From NCBI GenBank assembly GCA_019637095.1, contig JAHBWG010000035.1, positions 25,541 through 89,540 of the forward strand: a stretch of 64,000 nucleotides of DNA. The letters are read 5' to 3'. The notes below the pieces were generated by a model. It was not told the origin of the DNA. It ran no database searches and saw only the letters and a list, made by a program, of their open reading frames with translations. Both the position numbers and the translations under genes were made by a program. The stretch is from Sandaracinaceae bacterium (GTDB taxonomy: Bacteria > Myxococcota_A > Polyangia > Polyangiales > Sandaracinaceae). Shown piece by piece: positions 8,171-16,683 of this stretch (positions are counted from its first letter, which is position 1; the number at the start of each line of letters is the position of its first letter).

Positions 8171-10168
8171 TCAGGGCCGCCCCGAGGTGACGCACGCGCC
8201 GCCGCACACGTCGATCAGCTCGCCGGTGCGCAGGAAGTGGATCATCTGGTCCTGCGCGGGCGGGTACGCGCGCAGCCAGCCGTGCGTGTCGCCGCCGTCG
8301 GGCTGGCTCGGGTCGCCGTCGGGCGGATCGAGCGGCGTCGGATCGTCGGGGATCCCGAAGTCCACCTCGACCACCGCGGCGCCCGGCGACGCCGGGTACG
8401 GGACCTCGGGCAGCCCGAACACGGGGCGCAGCGCCGGCGTCATGAGCACCGCGCCGGCCGCGCGCGCGCTGATGAAGCTGGCCTCGTTGTGCACCTGCCG
8501 GTCCTCCTTGGCGACGTGGTAGAGCACCGCGTGATCCGGCGTGCCCGGCAGCGGCGCGCCGTGGAGGTGCGGCGCGAACGTGAGTGGGTCGAACGCATCC
8601 CAGCCCGTGCCGAGCACCGTGAGGAACGTCGGGAGCGCCTCGGGGAAGCGATACGAGAGCGCGATCAGATCGGCGAACGGCGTGAACGCGGTGCTGCGGT
8701 GGAGCAGGAACGGGTAGCCGCTGCCCGGCACGCCCAGGACGCCTCGCTGGACGTCGACGCTGAGCGCCATGACGACGGTGCCGACGGAGCCGCCCTGGCT
8801 GTTGCCGTAGTACCAGACGGTCTCGGGGTCCCAGGCGAGCCGCCCGTCGGCGCGGCGCAGGCGCGCGTCGTCCTCCCGCGCGAGGCTCGTCTTGACGAGG
8901 CGCTGCTGCACGAGCTGGTTCATCACGCCCTGCCACGCGAGCTCCGAGAGCTCGGGGAAGCGCCCGCCCTCGCTCAGCAGGACGTCCGTCCAGACGCTCG
9001 TGATGTCCTCGCTCATCCCCTGCATGTCGCAGGCGAGGATCGCGAAGCCGAGGCGGTTCGCCATGTCGCGGAGCCAGCCGTTGTTCGCCTCGCGGCGGCG
9101 CCCGAGGAAGCCGTGGCCGTATTGCAGGACGGGCACCGGCGCGTCGCCTTCGAACGCGACGTGAGGGAGCTGGAGCCGGAACGGCCACTCCTCGACGCCC
9201 TCCACGACCGGCGCGCCGCTCGCGTCGCGGCGCACGAGCCGCACGCCGAGCGCGTCCGCCGGCGACATCACGCTGGGCACGCGCACGACGCCGTCGATGA
9301 TCACGCGGATCGAGCGGTGACACTCGGCGCCGCCGCCGCCGCCCGGATCGCAGACGTGGACCTCGTCGATGCGATAGCTCGGACCGTCGGCGGGCAGCGC
9401 GCCGAGCACCGCGTCGCGCACGGCCACGGTGTGGCGCGTGGCGTCCTCGTCCGACTGCACGGGGAACGACCACGCGAGCTGGAGCGAGCTGCGCGGGACG
9501 CCGGCCGCCTCGAGCGCGGGGAACACCACCCCGTCGAAGTGCGCGCGCCGCGCGTGCACGCCGCGGTGATGGCTCACCGTCCGATCGCGCAGCGCCGCGA
9601 AGGCCGCGCCCGCCGGCGCGAGCCCGCTCCCTGCGCGCATGCCCGTGACGCCGACGACGATCGTCGTCCCGCGCGGCAGCGGGACGGCGGGGCGGATCAC
9701 GAAGATCGGCGGCTCGAGATCGGGCGAGAGGAAGTCGGTCTCCACCCAGTGGGGGATGCGCGCGCCGCTCGTCACGTCGATCACGACGGTCGGGTAGCCG
9801 GCCTCGAGGCTCGGGGCGGCCGCGAGCGGCGCGACGCCCGCGGGGATCTGCGCGCCCTCGAGCTGGAACACGATCGGGCTCGCCGCGCCGAACCCGCGCT
9901 GCTCGTTCGTGCGGCCCGGGCGGAAGCTCGTGCGCCCCCGCGAAGGCAGGAGCGGGTCGGGCAGCGCGAGCCGGTCGCCGTCGACGTACGCGTCGGACGG
10001 GAACGGCCACAGGCAGCCCGGCGCGAGGTTGTCGCAGCCCTCGGCGCCGACGTCCTCCGTCACGCCGAAGTTGTCCTCGAGCGTGCCGGTCGAGCCGCCG
10101 TCGTCGGCGGGCGGGAGCCCGTCGCAGCCGAGCGCGAGGGTGAAGAGAAGCGTCGCGTGGAGTCTCAC
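8171..10168 (-). CDS. Lipoprotein with alpha/beta-hydrolase-type domain
   Basis: About 665 residues from GTG 10168. The signal sequence ends in LALGC, a lipobox. A beta-rich N-terminal half (PFPSDAYVDGD, PIFVIRPAVPLPRGTTIVVG) precedes an alpha/beta-hydrolase-like region with oxyanion-type VLQYGHGFLG and the nucleophile elbow YYGNSQGGS. A candidate acidic/His pair lies further on (YHVAKEDRQVHNEA). Cysteine pairs near the C-terminus (VCGGAC) fit export. The start is unusual: a GGAGGG run abuts the GTG, too close for a normal Shine-Dalgarno, and a CTACTT box lies 7 nt before it. Substrate unknown. Confidence 0.82.
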   Translation of the reverse strand: MRLHATLLFTLALGCDGLPPADDGGSTGTLEDNFGVTEDVGAEGCDNLAPGCLWPFPSDAYVDGDRLALPDPLLPSRGRTSFRPGRTNEQRGFGAASPIVFQLEGAQIPAGVAPLAAAPSLEAGYPTVVIDVTSGARIPHWVETDFLSPDLEPPIFVIRPAVPLPRGTTIVVGVTGMRAGSGLAPAGAAFAALRDRTVSHHRGVHARRAHFDGVVFPALEAAGVPRSSLQLAWSFPVQSDEDATRHTVAVRDAVLGALPADGPSYRIDEVHVCDPGGGGGAECHRSIRVIIDGVVRVPSVMSPADALGVRLVRRDASGAPVVEGVEEWPFRLQLPHVAFEGDAPVPVLQYGHGFLGRRREANNGWLRDMANRLGFAILACDMQGMSEDITSVWTDVLLSEGGRFPELSELAWQGVMNQLVQQRLVKTSLAREDDARLRRADGRLAWDPETVWYYGNSQGGSVGTVVMALSVDVQRGVLGVPGSGYPFLLHRSTAFTPFADLIALSYRFPEALPTFLTVLGTGWDAFDPLTFAPHLHGAPLPGTPDHAVLYHVAKEDRQVHNEASFISARAAGAVLMTPALRPVFGLPEVPYPASPGAAVVEVDFGIPDDPTPLDPPDGDPSQPDGGDTHGWLRAYPPAQDQMIHFLRTGELIDVCGGACVTSGRP

Positions 10169-10255
10169 CCCTCCGAAGTAGTGCGAGGAGCAGCCTCGGG
10201 TCAACCGGGCGGGACGGGGTTGCGCCGCGACGCTCGGGCCGCGATCCTCGCCGCC

Positions 10256-10507
10256 ATGACGCTCTGCTGCGCCTGGTGCGGGAGCCCGATGCGCTACGTC
10301 CACGGCCACGCCGCGTGCGTGGCCGGGCGCTGCCCGATGTTCGGCGTCAACCAGTCCGAGTGCTGCCAGGGTGAGGTCTGCGTGCCGCCCACGGCCGCGG
10401 TCGGTCGCGCACCGCACGCCCCGCCCGCGAGCGCGGAGCGCGCCTGCGCCGACGGCGACGCGGAGCCGCGCTACTCGGCGGGGCCGCGTCGGGGCCAGAG
10501 CGCGTAG
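10256..10507 (+). CDS. Small Cys-rich zinc-ribbon-like protein
   Basis: 83 residues from ATG 10256. The first 45 residues hold eight cysteines (CCAWCG, AACVAGRC, ECCQGEVC) and two histidines (YVHGHA), consistent with one or two zinc sites. The remaining half is low-complexity Ala/Pro/Arg and overlaps the convergent membrane protein gene by 37 bp. It is divergent from the hydrolase lipoprotein. No named family is recognised, but the dense, ordered Cys pattern argues for a real gene. Confidence 0.65.
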   Translation: MTLCCAWCGSPMRYVHGHAACVAGRCPMFGVNQSECCQGEVCVPPTAAVGRAPHAPPASAERACADGDAEPRYSAGPRRGQSA

Positions 10508-10968
10508 AGCAGCAGCGGCGCGAACAGCGCCGCCTCGACGCCGAGCACGTAGAGCCCTCGGCGCGAGAGCATCCCGGCGCCGATCGGCGCCACCGGGATC
10601 GGCCTCGCCGGCAGGAAGTAGCGGGCGTCGTCGAACGGCCAGAGGAGCGCGACGCCGAGCCCGCCCGTCGTCGCGGCGTCGAGGAGGCCGTGGCTCGCGA
10701 CGGCGATCACCCCGAGCGCTCCCGCGCGCGCCCGGTGCTCCGACGGCGCGAGCGCGGCGAGCGCGCCGGCGAGGGCGACGAGCAGCGCGTGGCTCGCCCC
10801 GCGGTGTCCGAGCGCGTGCTCGTAGGGGACGCCGAGCGCGAAGGTGATCACGTCGAGGTCCGGCGCGAGCGCGAGCAGCGAGAAGGCGAGCATCCAGCGC
10901 GCCGGACGCTCGCGCGCGTGCGCGCGCCCGAGCGCCATCCCCACCGCCACGTGCCCGAGGCTCGCCAC
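10471..10968 (-). CDS. YdjM-like inner-membrane metal-dependent hydrolase family protein
   Basis: 165 residues, opening at a GTG at 10968. Family features (DUF457/YdjM) are the N-terminal SLGHVAVGMALGR with its His, APDLDVITF, the HRGASHALL motif and VASHGLLDAATTGG, His/Asp residues taken to bind metal at the membrane face. Four or five membrane helices alternate with these motifs, and the end is YALWPRRGPAE. It is divergent from ppiB. The cellular role of the family is unclear. Confidence 0.85.
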   Translation of the reverse strand: MASLGHVAVGMALGRAHARERPARWMLAFSLLALAPDLDVITFALGVPYEHALGHRGASHALLVALAGALAALAPSEHRARAGALGVIAVASHGLLDAATTGGLGVALLWPFDDARYFLPARPIPVAPIGAGMLSRRGLYVLGVEAALFAPLLLYALWPRRGPAE

Positions 10969-11021
10969 GCGCCCCGAACGCGCGAGGGACGCGGCGCCGT
11001 TCCCGTGCGATGCTCGGCGCC

Positions 11022-11525
11022 ATGAGCGAACGCGTCGTCGTCGAGACCTCCCTGGGCTCCTTCACCATCCGCCTCGACGCCGCGGCGGCGCCCAAGACCG
11101 TGGCGAACTTCCTCGCGTACGTCGACGCCGGCCACTACGACGGGACCGTGTTCCACCGCGTAATCCGCGGCTTCATGGTCCAGGGCGGCGGCTACGACGC
11201 CGCGTACGACAAGAAGCCCGTGCGCGCGCCGGTCGAGAACGAGGCGACGAACGGGCGCAAGAACGTCGTCGGGACGGTCGCGATGGCGCGCACGAGCGAT
11301 CCGCACTCGGCGACCGCGCAGTTCTTCGTCAACGCGAAGGACAACGGGTTCCTCGACCACTCCGCGCCGTCCGGCAACGCGTGGGGCTACTGCGTGTTCG
11401 GCGAGGTCGACGACGGGCTCGACGTCGTGCGCGCGATCGAGCAGGTCCCGACGGGCGCGGCCGGCCCCTTCGCGAAGGACGCGCCGACCACGCCGGTCGT
11501 CATCGCGTCGGTCCGCCGCGCCTGA
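11022..11525 (+). CDS. ppiB: Cyclophilin-type peptidyl-prolyl cis-trans isomerase
   Basis: 167 residues from ATG 11022 (MSERVVVETSLG). It is a cytosolic single-domain cyclophilin with the catalytic FHRVIRGFMVQGGG, AMARTSDPHSATAQFFVN and CVFGEVDDGLDVV. No signal peptide is present. The family interconverts Xaa-Pro bonds during folding. An in-frame ATG at 11010 overlaps a GATGCT box that stands 7 nt before 11022, so the shorter form is preferred. It is probably a single-gene unit between the YdjM-like gene and a small membrane protein. Confidence 0.95.
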   Translation: MSERVVVETSLGSFTIRLDAAAAPKTVANFLAYVDAGHYDGTVFHRVIRGFMVQGGGYDAAYDKKPVRAPVENEATNGRKNVVGTVAMARTSDPHSATAQFFVNAKDNGFLDHSAPSGNAWGYCVFGEVDDGLDVVRAIEQVPTGAAGPFAKDAPTTPVVIASVRRA

Positions 11526-11540
11526 GCTGGTCACCGCCGT

Positions 11541-11822
11541 TCACGGCGCCGCGAGCGCCGCGAGCGCCCCGAGCGTCGCGCCCATCGCCCCGCACGCGAG
11601 CAGGACCGCGGCGGCGAGGCGCCGCACGACGCCCGGCTGATCGAGCCAGTGGACCTCGAGCGCGGGGATCGACCGCGGTGGGAACATCGAAGGATCTACG
11701 CGCGGGCGGTCGAGCGCCGTCGCGCCGAAGTCCCGCGCCGGGTCGAGGGCGACCCGCTCCGAGGCGGATCGCCGGGTTCGATAGCGGGCGCGGGAGCCGT
11801 AGCGAGGACCTCGGGCGGGCAT
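11541..11822 (-). CDS. Hypothetical small membrane protein
   Basis: 93 residues. The N-terminal two thirds are Arg-rich and unstructured-looking, then WLDQPGVVRR leads into one hydrophobic helix (AAAVLLACGAMGATLGALAAL) at the C-terminus. It lies 44 bp after the secreted protein gene on the same strand and 15 bp from the convergent ppiB stop. No family or Shine-Dalgarno is recognised; the membrane segment and tight placement are the only support. Confidence 0.45.
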   Translation of the reverse strand: MPARGPRYGSRARYRTRRSASERVALDPARDFGATALDRPRVDPSMFPPRSIPALEVHWLDQPGVVRRLAAAVLLACGAMGATLGALAALAAP

Positions 11823-11866
11823 GCCGGTTCATCGGCGCGCCCGCCGCGTGGTTTCCTCTCCCCCGC

Positions 11867-12439
11867 TCAGGGATGATTGCGGTCGAGCTCCGTCACGTAG
11901 AGCGTCGCCGGGTTGCGCGACGAGGCGTCGTAGGTGCCGACCCACACGTCGTAGCGGCCGCTCTGCGGGTTCTGGAAGTCGATCGCCGGCATGAGCCCGT
12001 TGCCCCAGCCCGTGCGCCCGTGGTCGTCGTTGCAGCGCCACTGCGTGTTCGGCTGGTTGATCAGGAGCGTCGCGTCGGCGCCGTTGGCGGTGATCACGTA
12101 GAAGCGGATCAACGGGAACGAGTTGCCGGCGACGAACGTGAAGTTGAAGTCGGGGCGGCGCGTGACGAACGAGCGGCCGCAGGGCTGCCCGGTGGCCGCG
12201 TCGACCAGCCCGAGGTCGGCCACGTTGACCGCGTTGCGACCGCCGCCCGCGGTGAGCGGGAAGCCCCACGGGTCGGGCGTGAACCCGGTGCGGAGCTGGC
12301 CGCCGCCGAAGTTCGGGCGCGCGTTGTAGTCGAGCGGGAAGCGCCCGCCGCGCTGCGCGTCCGCCGGCTCCGGGATCGCGAGCGCGACCCCGAGCAAGCC
12401 GACCGCCGCGGCGGCGAGCCACCATCGTACGTTCTTCAT
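11867..12439 (-). CDS. Secreted protein of unknown function
   Basis: 190 residues from ATG 12439, with a clear GGAGGAAT Shine-Dalgarno. A classic signal peptide (KNVRWWLAAAAVGLLGVALA...PADAQ) is followed by a beta-rich domain: GRFPLDYNARPNFGGGQLRTGF, a FNFTFVAGNSFPLIRFYVI core, and GRYDVWVGTYDASS near the end. The latter resembles the closing strands of pre-peptidase C-terminal beta-sandwich domains. Two cysteines (PCGRSF, WRCNDD) could form a disulfide. Function unknown. Confidence 0.82.
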   Translation of the reverse strand: MKNVRWWLAAAAVGLLGVALAIPEPADAQRGGRFPLDYNARPNFGGGQLRTGFTPDPWGFPLTAGGGRNAVNVADLGLVDAATGQPCGRSFVTRRPDFNFTFVAGNSFPLIRFYVITANGADATLLINQPNTQWRCNDDHGRTGWGNGLMPAIDFQNPQSGRYDVWVGTYDASSRNPATLYVTELDRNHP

Positions 12440-12524
12440 CGCATTCCTCCTCGCCTTGGAAGGCCGTCGAGAGACGAGGCGGATGGTCTCACGGATTCAC
12501 CGGTTCCGGGGTGTCGGTAGAGTT

Positions 12525-13154
12525 TCAGGTGAGGCGATTGCTCGAGAGCAACCGGTGGACGGCCGCCTGCAGCGCCTCCGCGCTCGCCGCGGCGGGCGCG
12601 ACCACGCCGCCGGCGACCACCTCGACCCGCGCGCGGAAGCGCCGCGGCGCCTTGGTGAGCGGGGGCCCGCCCGCGTAGCTGAACACGCTGCCCCAGAGGC
12701 CGTCGAGGGCGACGGGCACCACCGGCACCGGCCGGCGCGCGAGGATCTCCTCGACCCCGGGCCGGAAGCTGGAGAGCTCCCCGTCGCGCGAGAGCTGCCC
12801 CTCGGGGAAGATCCCGACCACCTCGCCCCGCGCGAGCGTCGCGTCGATCGTCTCCATCGCGCGCGCGAGCAGCGCGGGATCCTCGCGGCGCCCCGCGATC
12901 GGGATGGCGCCGCACGCGCGGAACAGCCACGAGAGCGGCCAGCGCTCGTAGAACGCGCGGTGCATCACGAAGCGGACCGGCCGCGGCGCGAGCGCGCCGA
13001 GCAAGAACGCGTCGAGGTAGGAGACGTGGTTGGCGACGAGCAGCGCCGGCCCCTCGGCGGGGAGCGCGTCGAGGCCGCGCACCCGGACGCGGTACATCAG
13101 AGCGACGAGGGCACGGACGACGGTGCGGAGGATGCGCTCGCGGAGGGTGAACAT
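12525..13154 (-). CDS. plsC: 1-acylglycerol-3-phosphate acyltransferase family protein
   Basis: 209 residues from ATG 13154. It has the acyltransferase block I NHVSYLD (H43, D48), block III FPEGQLSRDG (116-125) and the later PVPVVPVALDG. The family transfers acyl chains to lysophosphatidate or related lipids at the inner membrane face. Block III lacks the usual Arg of EGTRS (here EGQLS), so the acceptor may be a different lipid. N-terminal residues 8-22 form a membrane-associated helix. Stand-alone; no lipid-synthesis neighbours. Confidence 0.88.
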   Translation of the reverse strand: MFTLRERILRTVVRALVALMYRVRVRGLDALPAEGPALLVANHVSYLDAFLLGALAPRPVRFVMHRAFYERWPLSWLFRACGAIPIAGRREDPALLARAMETIDATLARGEVVGIFPEGQLSRDGELSSFRPGVEEILARRPVPVVPVALDGLWGSVFSYAGGPPLTKAPRRFRARVEVVAGGVVAPAAASAEALQAAVHRLLSSNRLT

Positions 13155-13252
13155 GCCTCGCACGAGAGCGACCCGCGTGCCAGCGCGCGCGGAGCGTGCT
13201 CGAGCGCGCCCCGCGAGCGGGCGCCGTACATCCTGCGTACGGCGTCCGTACG

Positions 13253-14032
13253 TCAGCTGTCGAGATCGAGCCCGCTGAGGTCCGGCAGCTCGTCCAGGTT
13301 CGGCAGGACGATGATCTCGATGCGCCGGTTCTGCGCGCGGCCCTCGTCGGTCGAGTTGCTCGAGACCGGCTGCGTGTCGGCGTAGCCGGCCGCGGCGAGC
13401 CGCTCCGGGCTCATGCCGTGCTCGGCGAGGAAGCGCACGACGGCGACCCCGCGCGCGGCGGACAGCTCCCAGTTCGACTCGTAGCGGCTCCGGCGGCCGA
13501 CCGGGACGTTGTCGGTGTGCCCTGCGACGAGGAAGTTGCGGTTGGGCACGCTCGAGAGGACCTGCGCGACCCGCTCGAGCGTGGAGCTCGCGGCGTCACG
13601 CAGCGCGGCCTGCCCGGAGTCGAACAGCACGCCCTCGGGCAGCTCGACCACCATGTTGCCGCGCACGATGCGCACGCGAAGCTGCCCGGCCGCGACCATC
13701 TCGCGGAACGCCATCGCCATGCGGCGCAGCGAGTCGAGCCGCGCGCGGTTCGCCTCCTCGCGGGCCCGCGCCGCCGCGAGCTCCGACTGCAACCGGTCGC
13801 GCAGCGCGTTCAGGTCCGACAGGTCGGCGCCGCGCGACTCCAAGAGCCCGCGCAGCTCGCCGTTCTGGTGCTCGAGCTCGCTCAGGCGCTGCTGCGTCGT
13901 GCGCAGCTCCGCCTGCGTTCGCTCGTGCTCGGAGTGGAGCTGGTTGTACTCCGCCTCCCAATCGCGCCCGCAGCCCGCGGTCGCGAGCCCCACTGCCAGG
14001 ACGCCCGCGGTCCATCCGATGATCGTTCGCAT
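13253..14032 (-). CDS. OmpA/MotB-family peptidoglycan-binding lipoprotein with coiled coil
   Basis: 259 residues from ATG 14032. A signal sequence ends in the lipobox ATAGC. Residues about 25-110 are a heptad-rich coiled coil (LNALRDRLQSELAAAR). The C-terminal OmpA-like domain has LFDSGQAALRDAA, VAGHTDNVPVG, SNWELSAARGVAVVRFL and the peptidoglycan-binding NRRIEIIVLP. It probably tethers the outer membrane to the wall. The arrangement resembles stator-like MotB/TolR C-domains, but no motor partner is adjacent. It is divergent from the PilZ gene. Confidence 0.9.
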   Translation of the reverse strand: MRTIIGWTAGVLAVGLATAGCGRDWEAEYNQLHSEHERTQAELRTTQQRLSELEHQNGELRGLLESRGADLSDLNALRDRLQSELAAARAREEANRARLDSLRRMAMAFREMVAAGQLRVRIVRGNMVVELPEGVLFDSGQAALRDAASSTLERVAQVLSSVPNRNFLVAGHTDNVPVGRRSRYESNWELSAARGVAVVRFLAEHGMSPERLAAAGYADTQPVSSNSTDEGRAQNRRIEIIVLPNLDELPDLSGLDLDS

Positions 14033-14080
14033 GAGCGATGGGTAGATCGCGCGCGGTACCGAACGCAAGCCCAAGCGCGC

Positions 14081-14086
14081 TACGAT
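14081..14086 (+). promoter_or_regulatory. -10 box TACGAT, 7 nt before the PilZ start
   Basis: TACGAT is followed by exactly 7 nt and ATG 14094, with no Shine-Dalgarno. This is a likely leaderless transcript. Confidence 0.5.
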
Positions 14087-14093
14087 GCGCGGC

Positions 14094-14429
14094 ATGGACG
14101 AGGATCGACGCCGCGCCAAGCGCCACGCCTTGTGGATCCCGGTCGAGCTCCGCGCGGGCGACGACACCTATCTGCTGGCGGTGAGCCGCAACATCAGCTT
14201 CACCGGCGTGCTGGTGATCGTCGGCGCGAGCCTCGACGAGGGCCAGCGCGTCGCGCTCACGCTGTCGATCCCGGGCGGCGGCGAGCGCGCGGTCGGCGGC
14301 GAGATCGTCCGCGTCGGGGCCAACGAGGAGGACCCGGACGGCCTCTGGCGGCACCTGCTCGCGATCGCGTTCGACGAGCCCGTCCCCGAGCTCGAGGCCG
14401 CCTTCGAGCGCCTCGAGGCCCGCGCCTGA
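14094..14429 (+). CDS. PilZ-domain protein
   Basis: 111 residues from ATG 14094. The single PilZ domain has the N-terminal RRRAKRH cluster (RxxxR, c-di-GMP phosphate contacts) and NISFTG (D/NxSxxG) about 30 residues on, then beta-barrel strands (VALTLSIPGG, AVGGEIVRVG). Both ligand-binding motifs are intact, so c-di-GMP binding is expected. It is a stand-alone adaptor without an output domain; its partner cannot be told from the neighbours. An in-frame ATG at 14085 overlaps the -10 box and is less likely. Confidence 0.9.
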   Translation: MDEDRRRAKRHALWIPVELRAGDDTYLLAVSRNISFTGVLVIVGASLDEGQRVALTLSIPGGGERAVGGEIVRVGANEEDPDGLWRHLLAIAFDEPVPELEAAFERLEARA

Positions 14430-14452
14430 TCGGCCAGGGCACGTACGATTCG

Positions 14453-14481
14453 TGCACAGCCCCGGCGGCCTGCGCTAGACT
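14453..14481 (+). promoter_or_regulatory. Sigma-70 promoter of the Cys-rich lipoprotein
   Basis: TGCACA (14453-14458), a 17-bp spacer and TAGACT (14476-14481). A GGAGG Shine-Dalgarno at 14490-14494 lies 8 nt before ATG 14503, so this gene has a conventional leader. Confidence 0.6.
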
Positions 14482-14502
14482 CCGCGGCTGGAGGCACACG
14501 GG

Positions 14503-16677
14503 ATGGCATTCGGGCGATGGCACGCGGTCGGGCTCGCGGTCGTGCTGGTGACGGGCTGCGCGGCAGGAAACACAGAGAGCGACGCCGGCAGCCCCCGGAT
14601 GGACGCGGCTTCCCTCCCCGACTCGGGGCTCGTCGACGACGACTCAGGACTCGCGGACGCGGCGGCCGACGCCGGCTCGGATGCGGGTCCCATCGACACG
14701 ACCGGCATGACGTGCGAGCCGTGCCGCTCCGACGAGGACTGCGTGGCGTCCCACTACTGCGCGATGATCGGCGTCGGCGGGCGGGTCTGCCTTCCGGCCT
14801 GCGTGATCGACCTCCCCGATTGCCCCGCGCGATTCGACTGCGTCACCTCCTTCAGCGAGAGCATCCCGATGCCGGTCTGCGCGCCGGTGGGAGAACGGTG
14901 TTGCGTGGACGAGGACGGCGATCTCCACGGGACCGGCGTCGGCTGCCTCGGGATCGACTGTGACGACGAGGACGCCGAGACGCACGCGAGCGCGGCGGAG
15001 ATCTGCGACGGCCAAGACAACGACTGCAACGGGGTCGTCGACGACGGGGACATCGCCACGATGTGCCCGCGGGGTGACCACGTGGCGGCCACGGGCTGTC
15101 GGGACGGCGGATGCACGATCCTCGAGTGCGAGCCCCGCTTCGCCGACTGCAACATGGACGCCAGGGACGGCTGCGAGACGTCCACCACCACGGAGTCTTC
15201 CTGCGGGAGCTGTGGTGTCCCCTGCGCTCCCGCGAACGCGACGGGCGACTGCGCGGGCGGTAGCTGTCGAATCGGAGCGTGCATGCCTGGGTACGCCGAC
15301 TGCAACATGGACGCCAGGGACGGATGTGAGACTCGGCTGAACAGCGTCCTCGACTGCGGTGGGTGCGGTCGTTCGTGCTCGCCGGCCGGTGCCATCGGTG
15401 ACTGTTCGACCGGAACGTGTGCCATCGGGGCATGCGACCCGAACCGCGGCGACTGCGACGGACGGGCGGAGAACGGCTGCGAGACGCTCCTGACGACGAA
15501 CTCCGACTGCGGCGCCTGCCGGATGATCTGCGCGCCGTCGGGAGGAGTGGGGGAGTGCTCCACCGGAACCTGCCGACTCACGACGTGCACTTCGCCCGGT
15601 ACGGCAGACTGTGACGGGAACGCAGCCAACGGCTGCGAGACGAGCATACGCACGCTGACGGATTGCGGTGGCTGCGGAGTCCCTTGCTCGCACGTGAACG
15701 GCGCGTCCACGTGTGACACGGGTACTTGCGCGTTGGCGGGGTGCGCGCCGGGCTACGGCAACTGCGACAGCGTTCCAGGGAACGGCTGTGAGCAGCGGCT
15801 CAACACGGTACAGCACTGCGGCGCTTGCGGATCGCCGTGCACGATCGCGAACGGTACCGGAGATTGTTCGATGGGCTCGTGTCGCGTAGCCACATGCAAT
15901 CCGGGGTGGGGCAACTGCGACGGTCGCGACGACAATGGATGCGAGCAGCGGTTGGACACTTTGACCCACTGCGGTTCCTGTGGAGCGTCCTGCTCTCTGA
16001 CGAACGCAAGCGAGAGCTGCTCGACAGGAGCCTGCTTGGTCGGATCATGCAACTCGGGGTGGGGCAACTGCGACGGCTCCCATTCCAACGGTTGCGAAAC
16101 GAACACGAACACTTCCGTCGCTCACTGCAACACGTGCGGCAACGCTTGCAGCCTGGCGAACGCCAACCCCACGTGCGCGGGCGGCGCCTGCGCCATCTCC
16201 AGCTGTCGGTCGGGGTGGTGCAATCTCGACGGTACGGTCCCGAACGGCTGTGAGCATCAGCTGAATCCGACGCCCATGTGCGAGATGTACACGGACCTGG
16301 GCACGATCAACGGCGACACAGGAGGCGGCACCTCGCAAGTCGAAGTCACGGGGCGAGGCACGAGGTGGTATCGCATTCGTGTCCGTGAGAACTACGACCT
16401 GATCAGAGGCTTGTCCGTCCGAGCGACTCTCGCCATGCCCTCGACCGTGGACTACGACCTCACGATCTACTGCTCTGGATGCAGTGGAACGTCGGCCTCG
16501 TCGTCAGCAACCGCGGGAACGACCGACATCGCGTCGCTGATGTGGGGTGACAGCTGGGGCTCGGACGACAGCCGAAACATCTACATCCACGTGCGTTACT
16601 GGAGCGCCAACGTGTGCGATACCTACACGTTGACCGTTCAGGGCAACGTCACCGGGGGGAACGTGAGCTCCTGCTGA
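14503..16677 (+). CDS. Large Cys-rich repeat lipoprotein
   Basis: 724 residues with a strong Shine-Dalgarno. The signal ends in lipobox VTGC, followed by an Asp/Ala/Gly-rich linker and a MopE-like putative metal-binding segment (DCDDEDAETH, CDGQDNDCNGVVDDG). About eight tandem modules of roughly 50 residues follow, each with GNCD/ADCN, DGCE/NGCE and CGxCGxxC, implying heavy disulfide or metal coordination at the cell surface. The last 130 residues form a Cys-poor beta domain (YRIRVRENYDLIR, YDLTIYCSGCSG). GC content falls in the 3' half. It is convergent with the propeller lipoprotein, with only 6 bp between stops. Confidence 0.9.
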   Translation: MAFGRWHAVGLAVVLVTGCAAGNTESDAGSPRMDAASLPDSGLVDDDSGLADAAADAGSDAGPIDTTGMTCEPCRSDEDCVASHYCAMIGVGGRVCLPACVIDLPDCPARFDCVTSFSESIPMPVCAPVGERCCVDEDGDLHGTGVGCLGIDCDDEDAETHASAAEICDGQDNDCNGVVDDGDIATMCPRGDHVAATGCRDGGCTILECEPRFADCNMDARDGCETSTTTESSCGSCGVPCAPANATGDCAGGSCRIGACMPGYADCNMDARDGCETRLNSVLDCGGCGRSCSPAGAIGDCSTGTCAIGACDPNRGDCDGRAENGCETLLTTNSDCGACRMICAPSGGVGECSTGTCRLTTCTSPGTADCDGNAANGCETSIRTLTDCGGCGVPCSHVNGASTCDTGTCALAGCAPGYGNCDSVPGNGCEQRLNTVQHCGACGSPCTIANGTGDCSMGSCRVATCNPGWGNCDGRDDNGCEQRLDTLTHCGSCGASCSLTNASESCSTGACLVGSCNSGWGNCDGSHSNGCETNTNTSVAHCNTCGNACSLANANPTCAGGACAISSCRSGWCNLDGTVPNGCEHQLNPTPMCEMYTDLGTINGDTGGGTSQVEVTGRGTRWYRIRVRENYDLIRGLSVRATLAMPSTVDYDLTIYCSGCSGTSASSSATAGTTDIASLMWGDSWGSDDSRNIYIHVRYWSANVCDTYTLTVQGNVTGGNVSSC
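15141..15323 (+). repeat. 30-bp exact direct repeat within the Cys-rich modules
   Basis: The same 30 bases occur at 15141-15170 and 15294-15323, 153 bp (51 codons) apart, encoding ADCNMDARDG in both. Other module boundaries are diverged at the DNA level, so this pair looks like a recent duplication or gene conversion. Confidence 0.85.
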
Positions 16678-16683
16678 GCTCGA

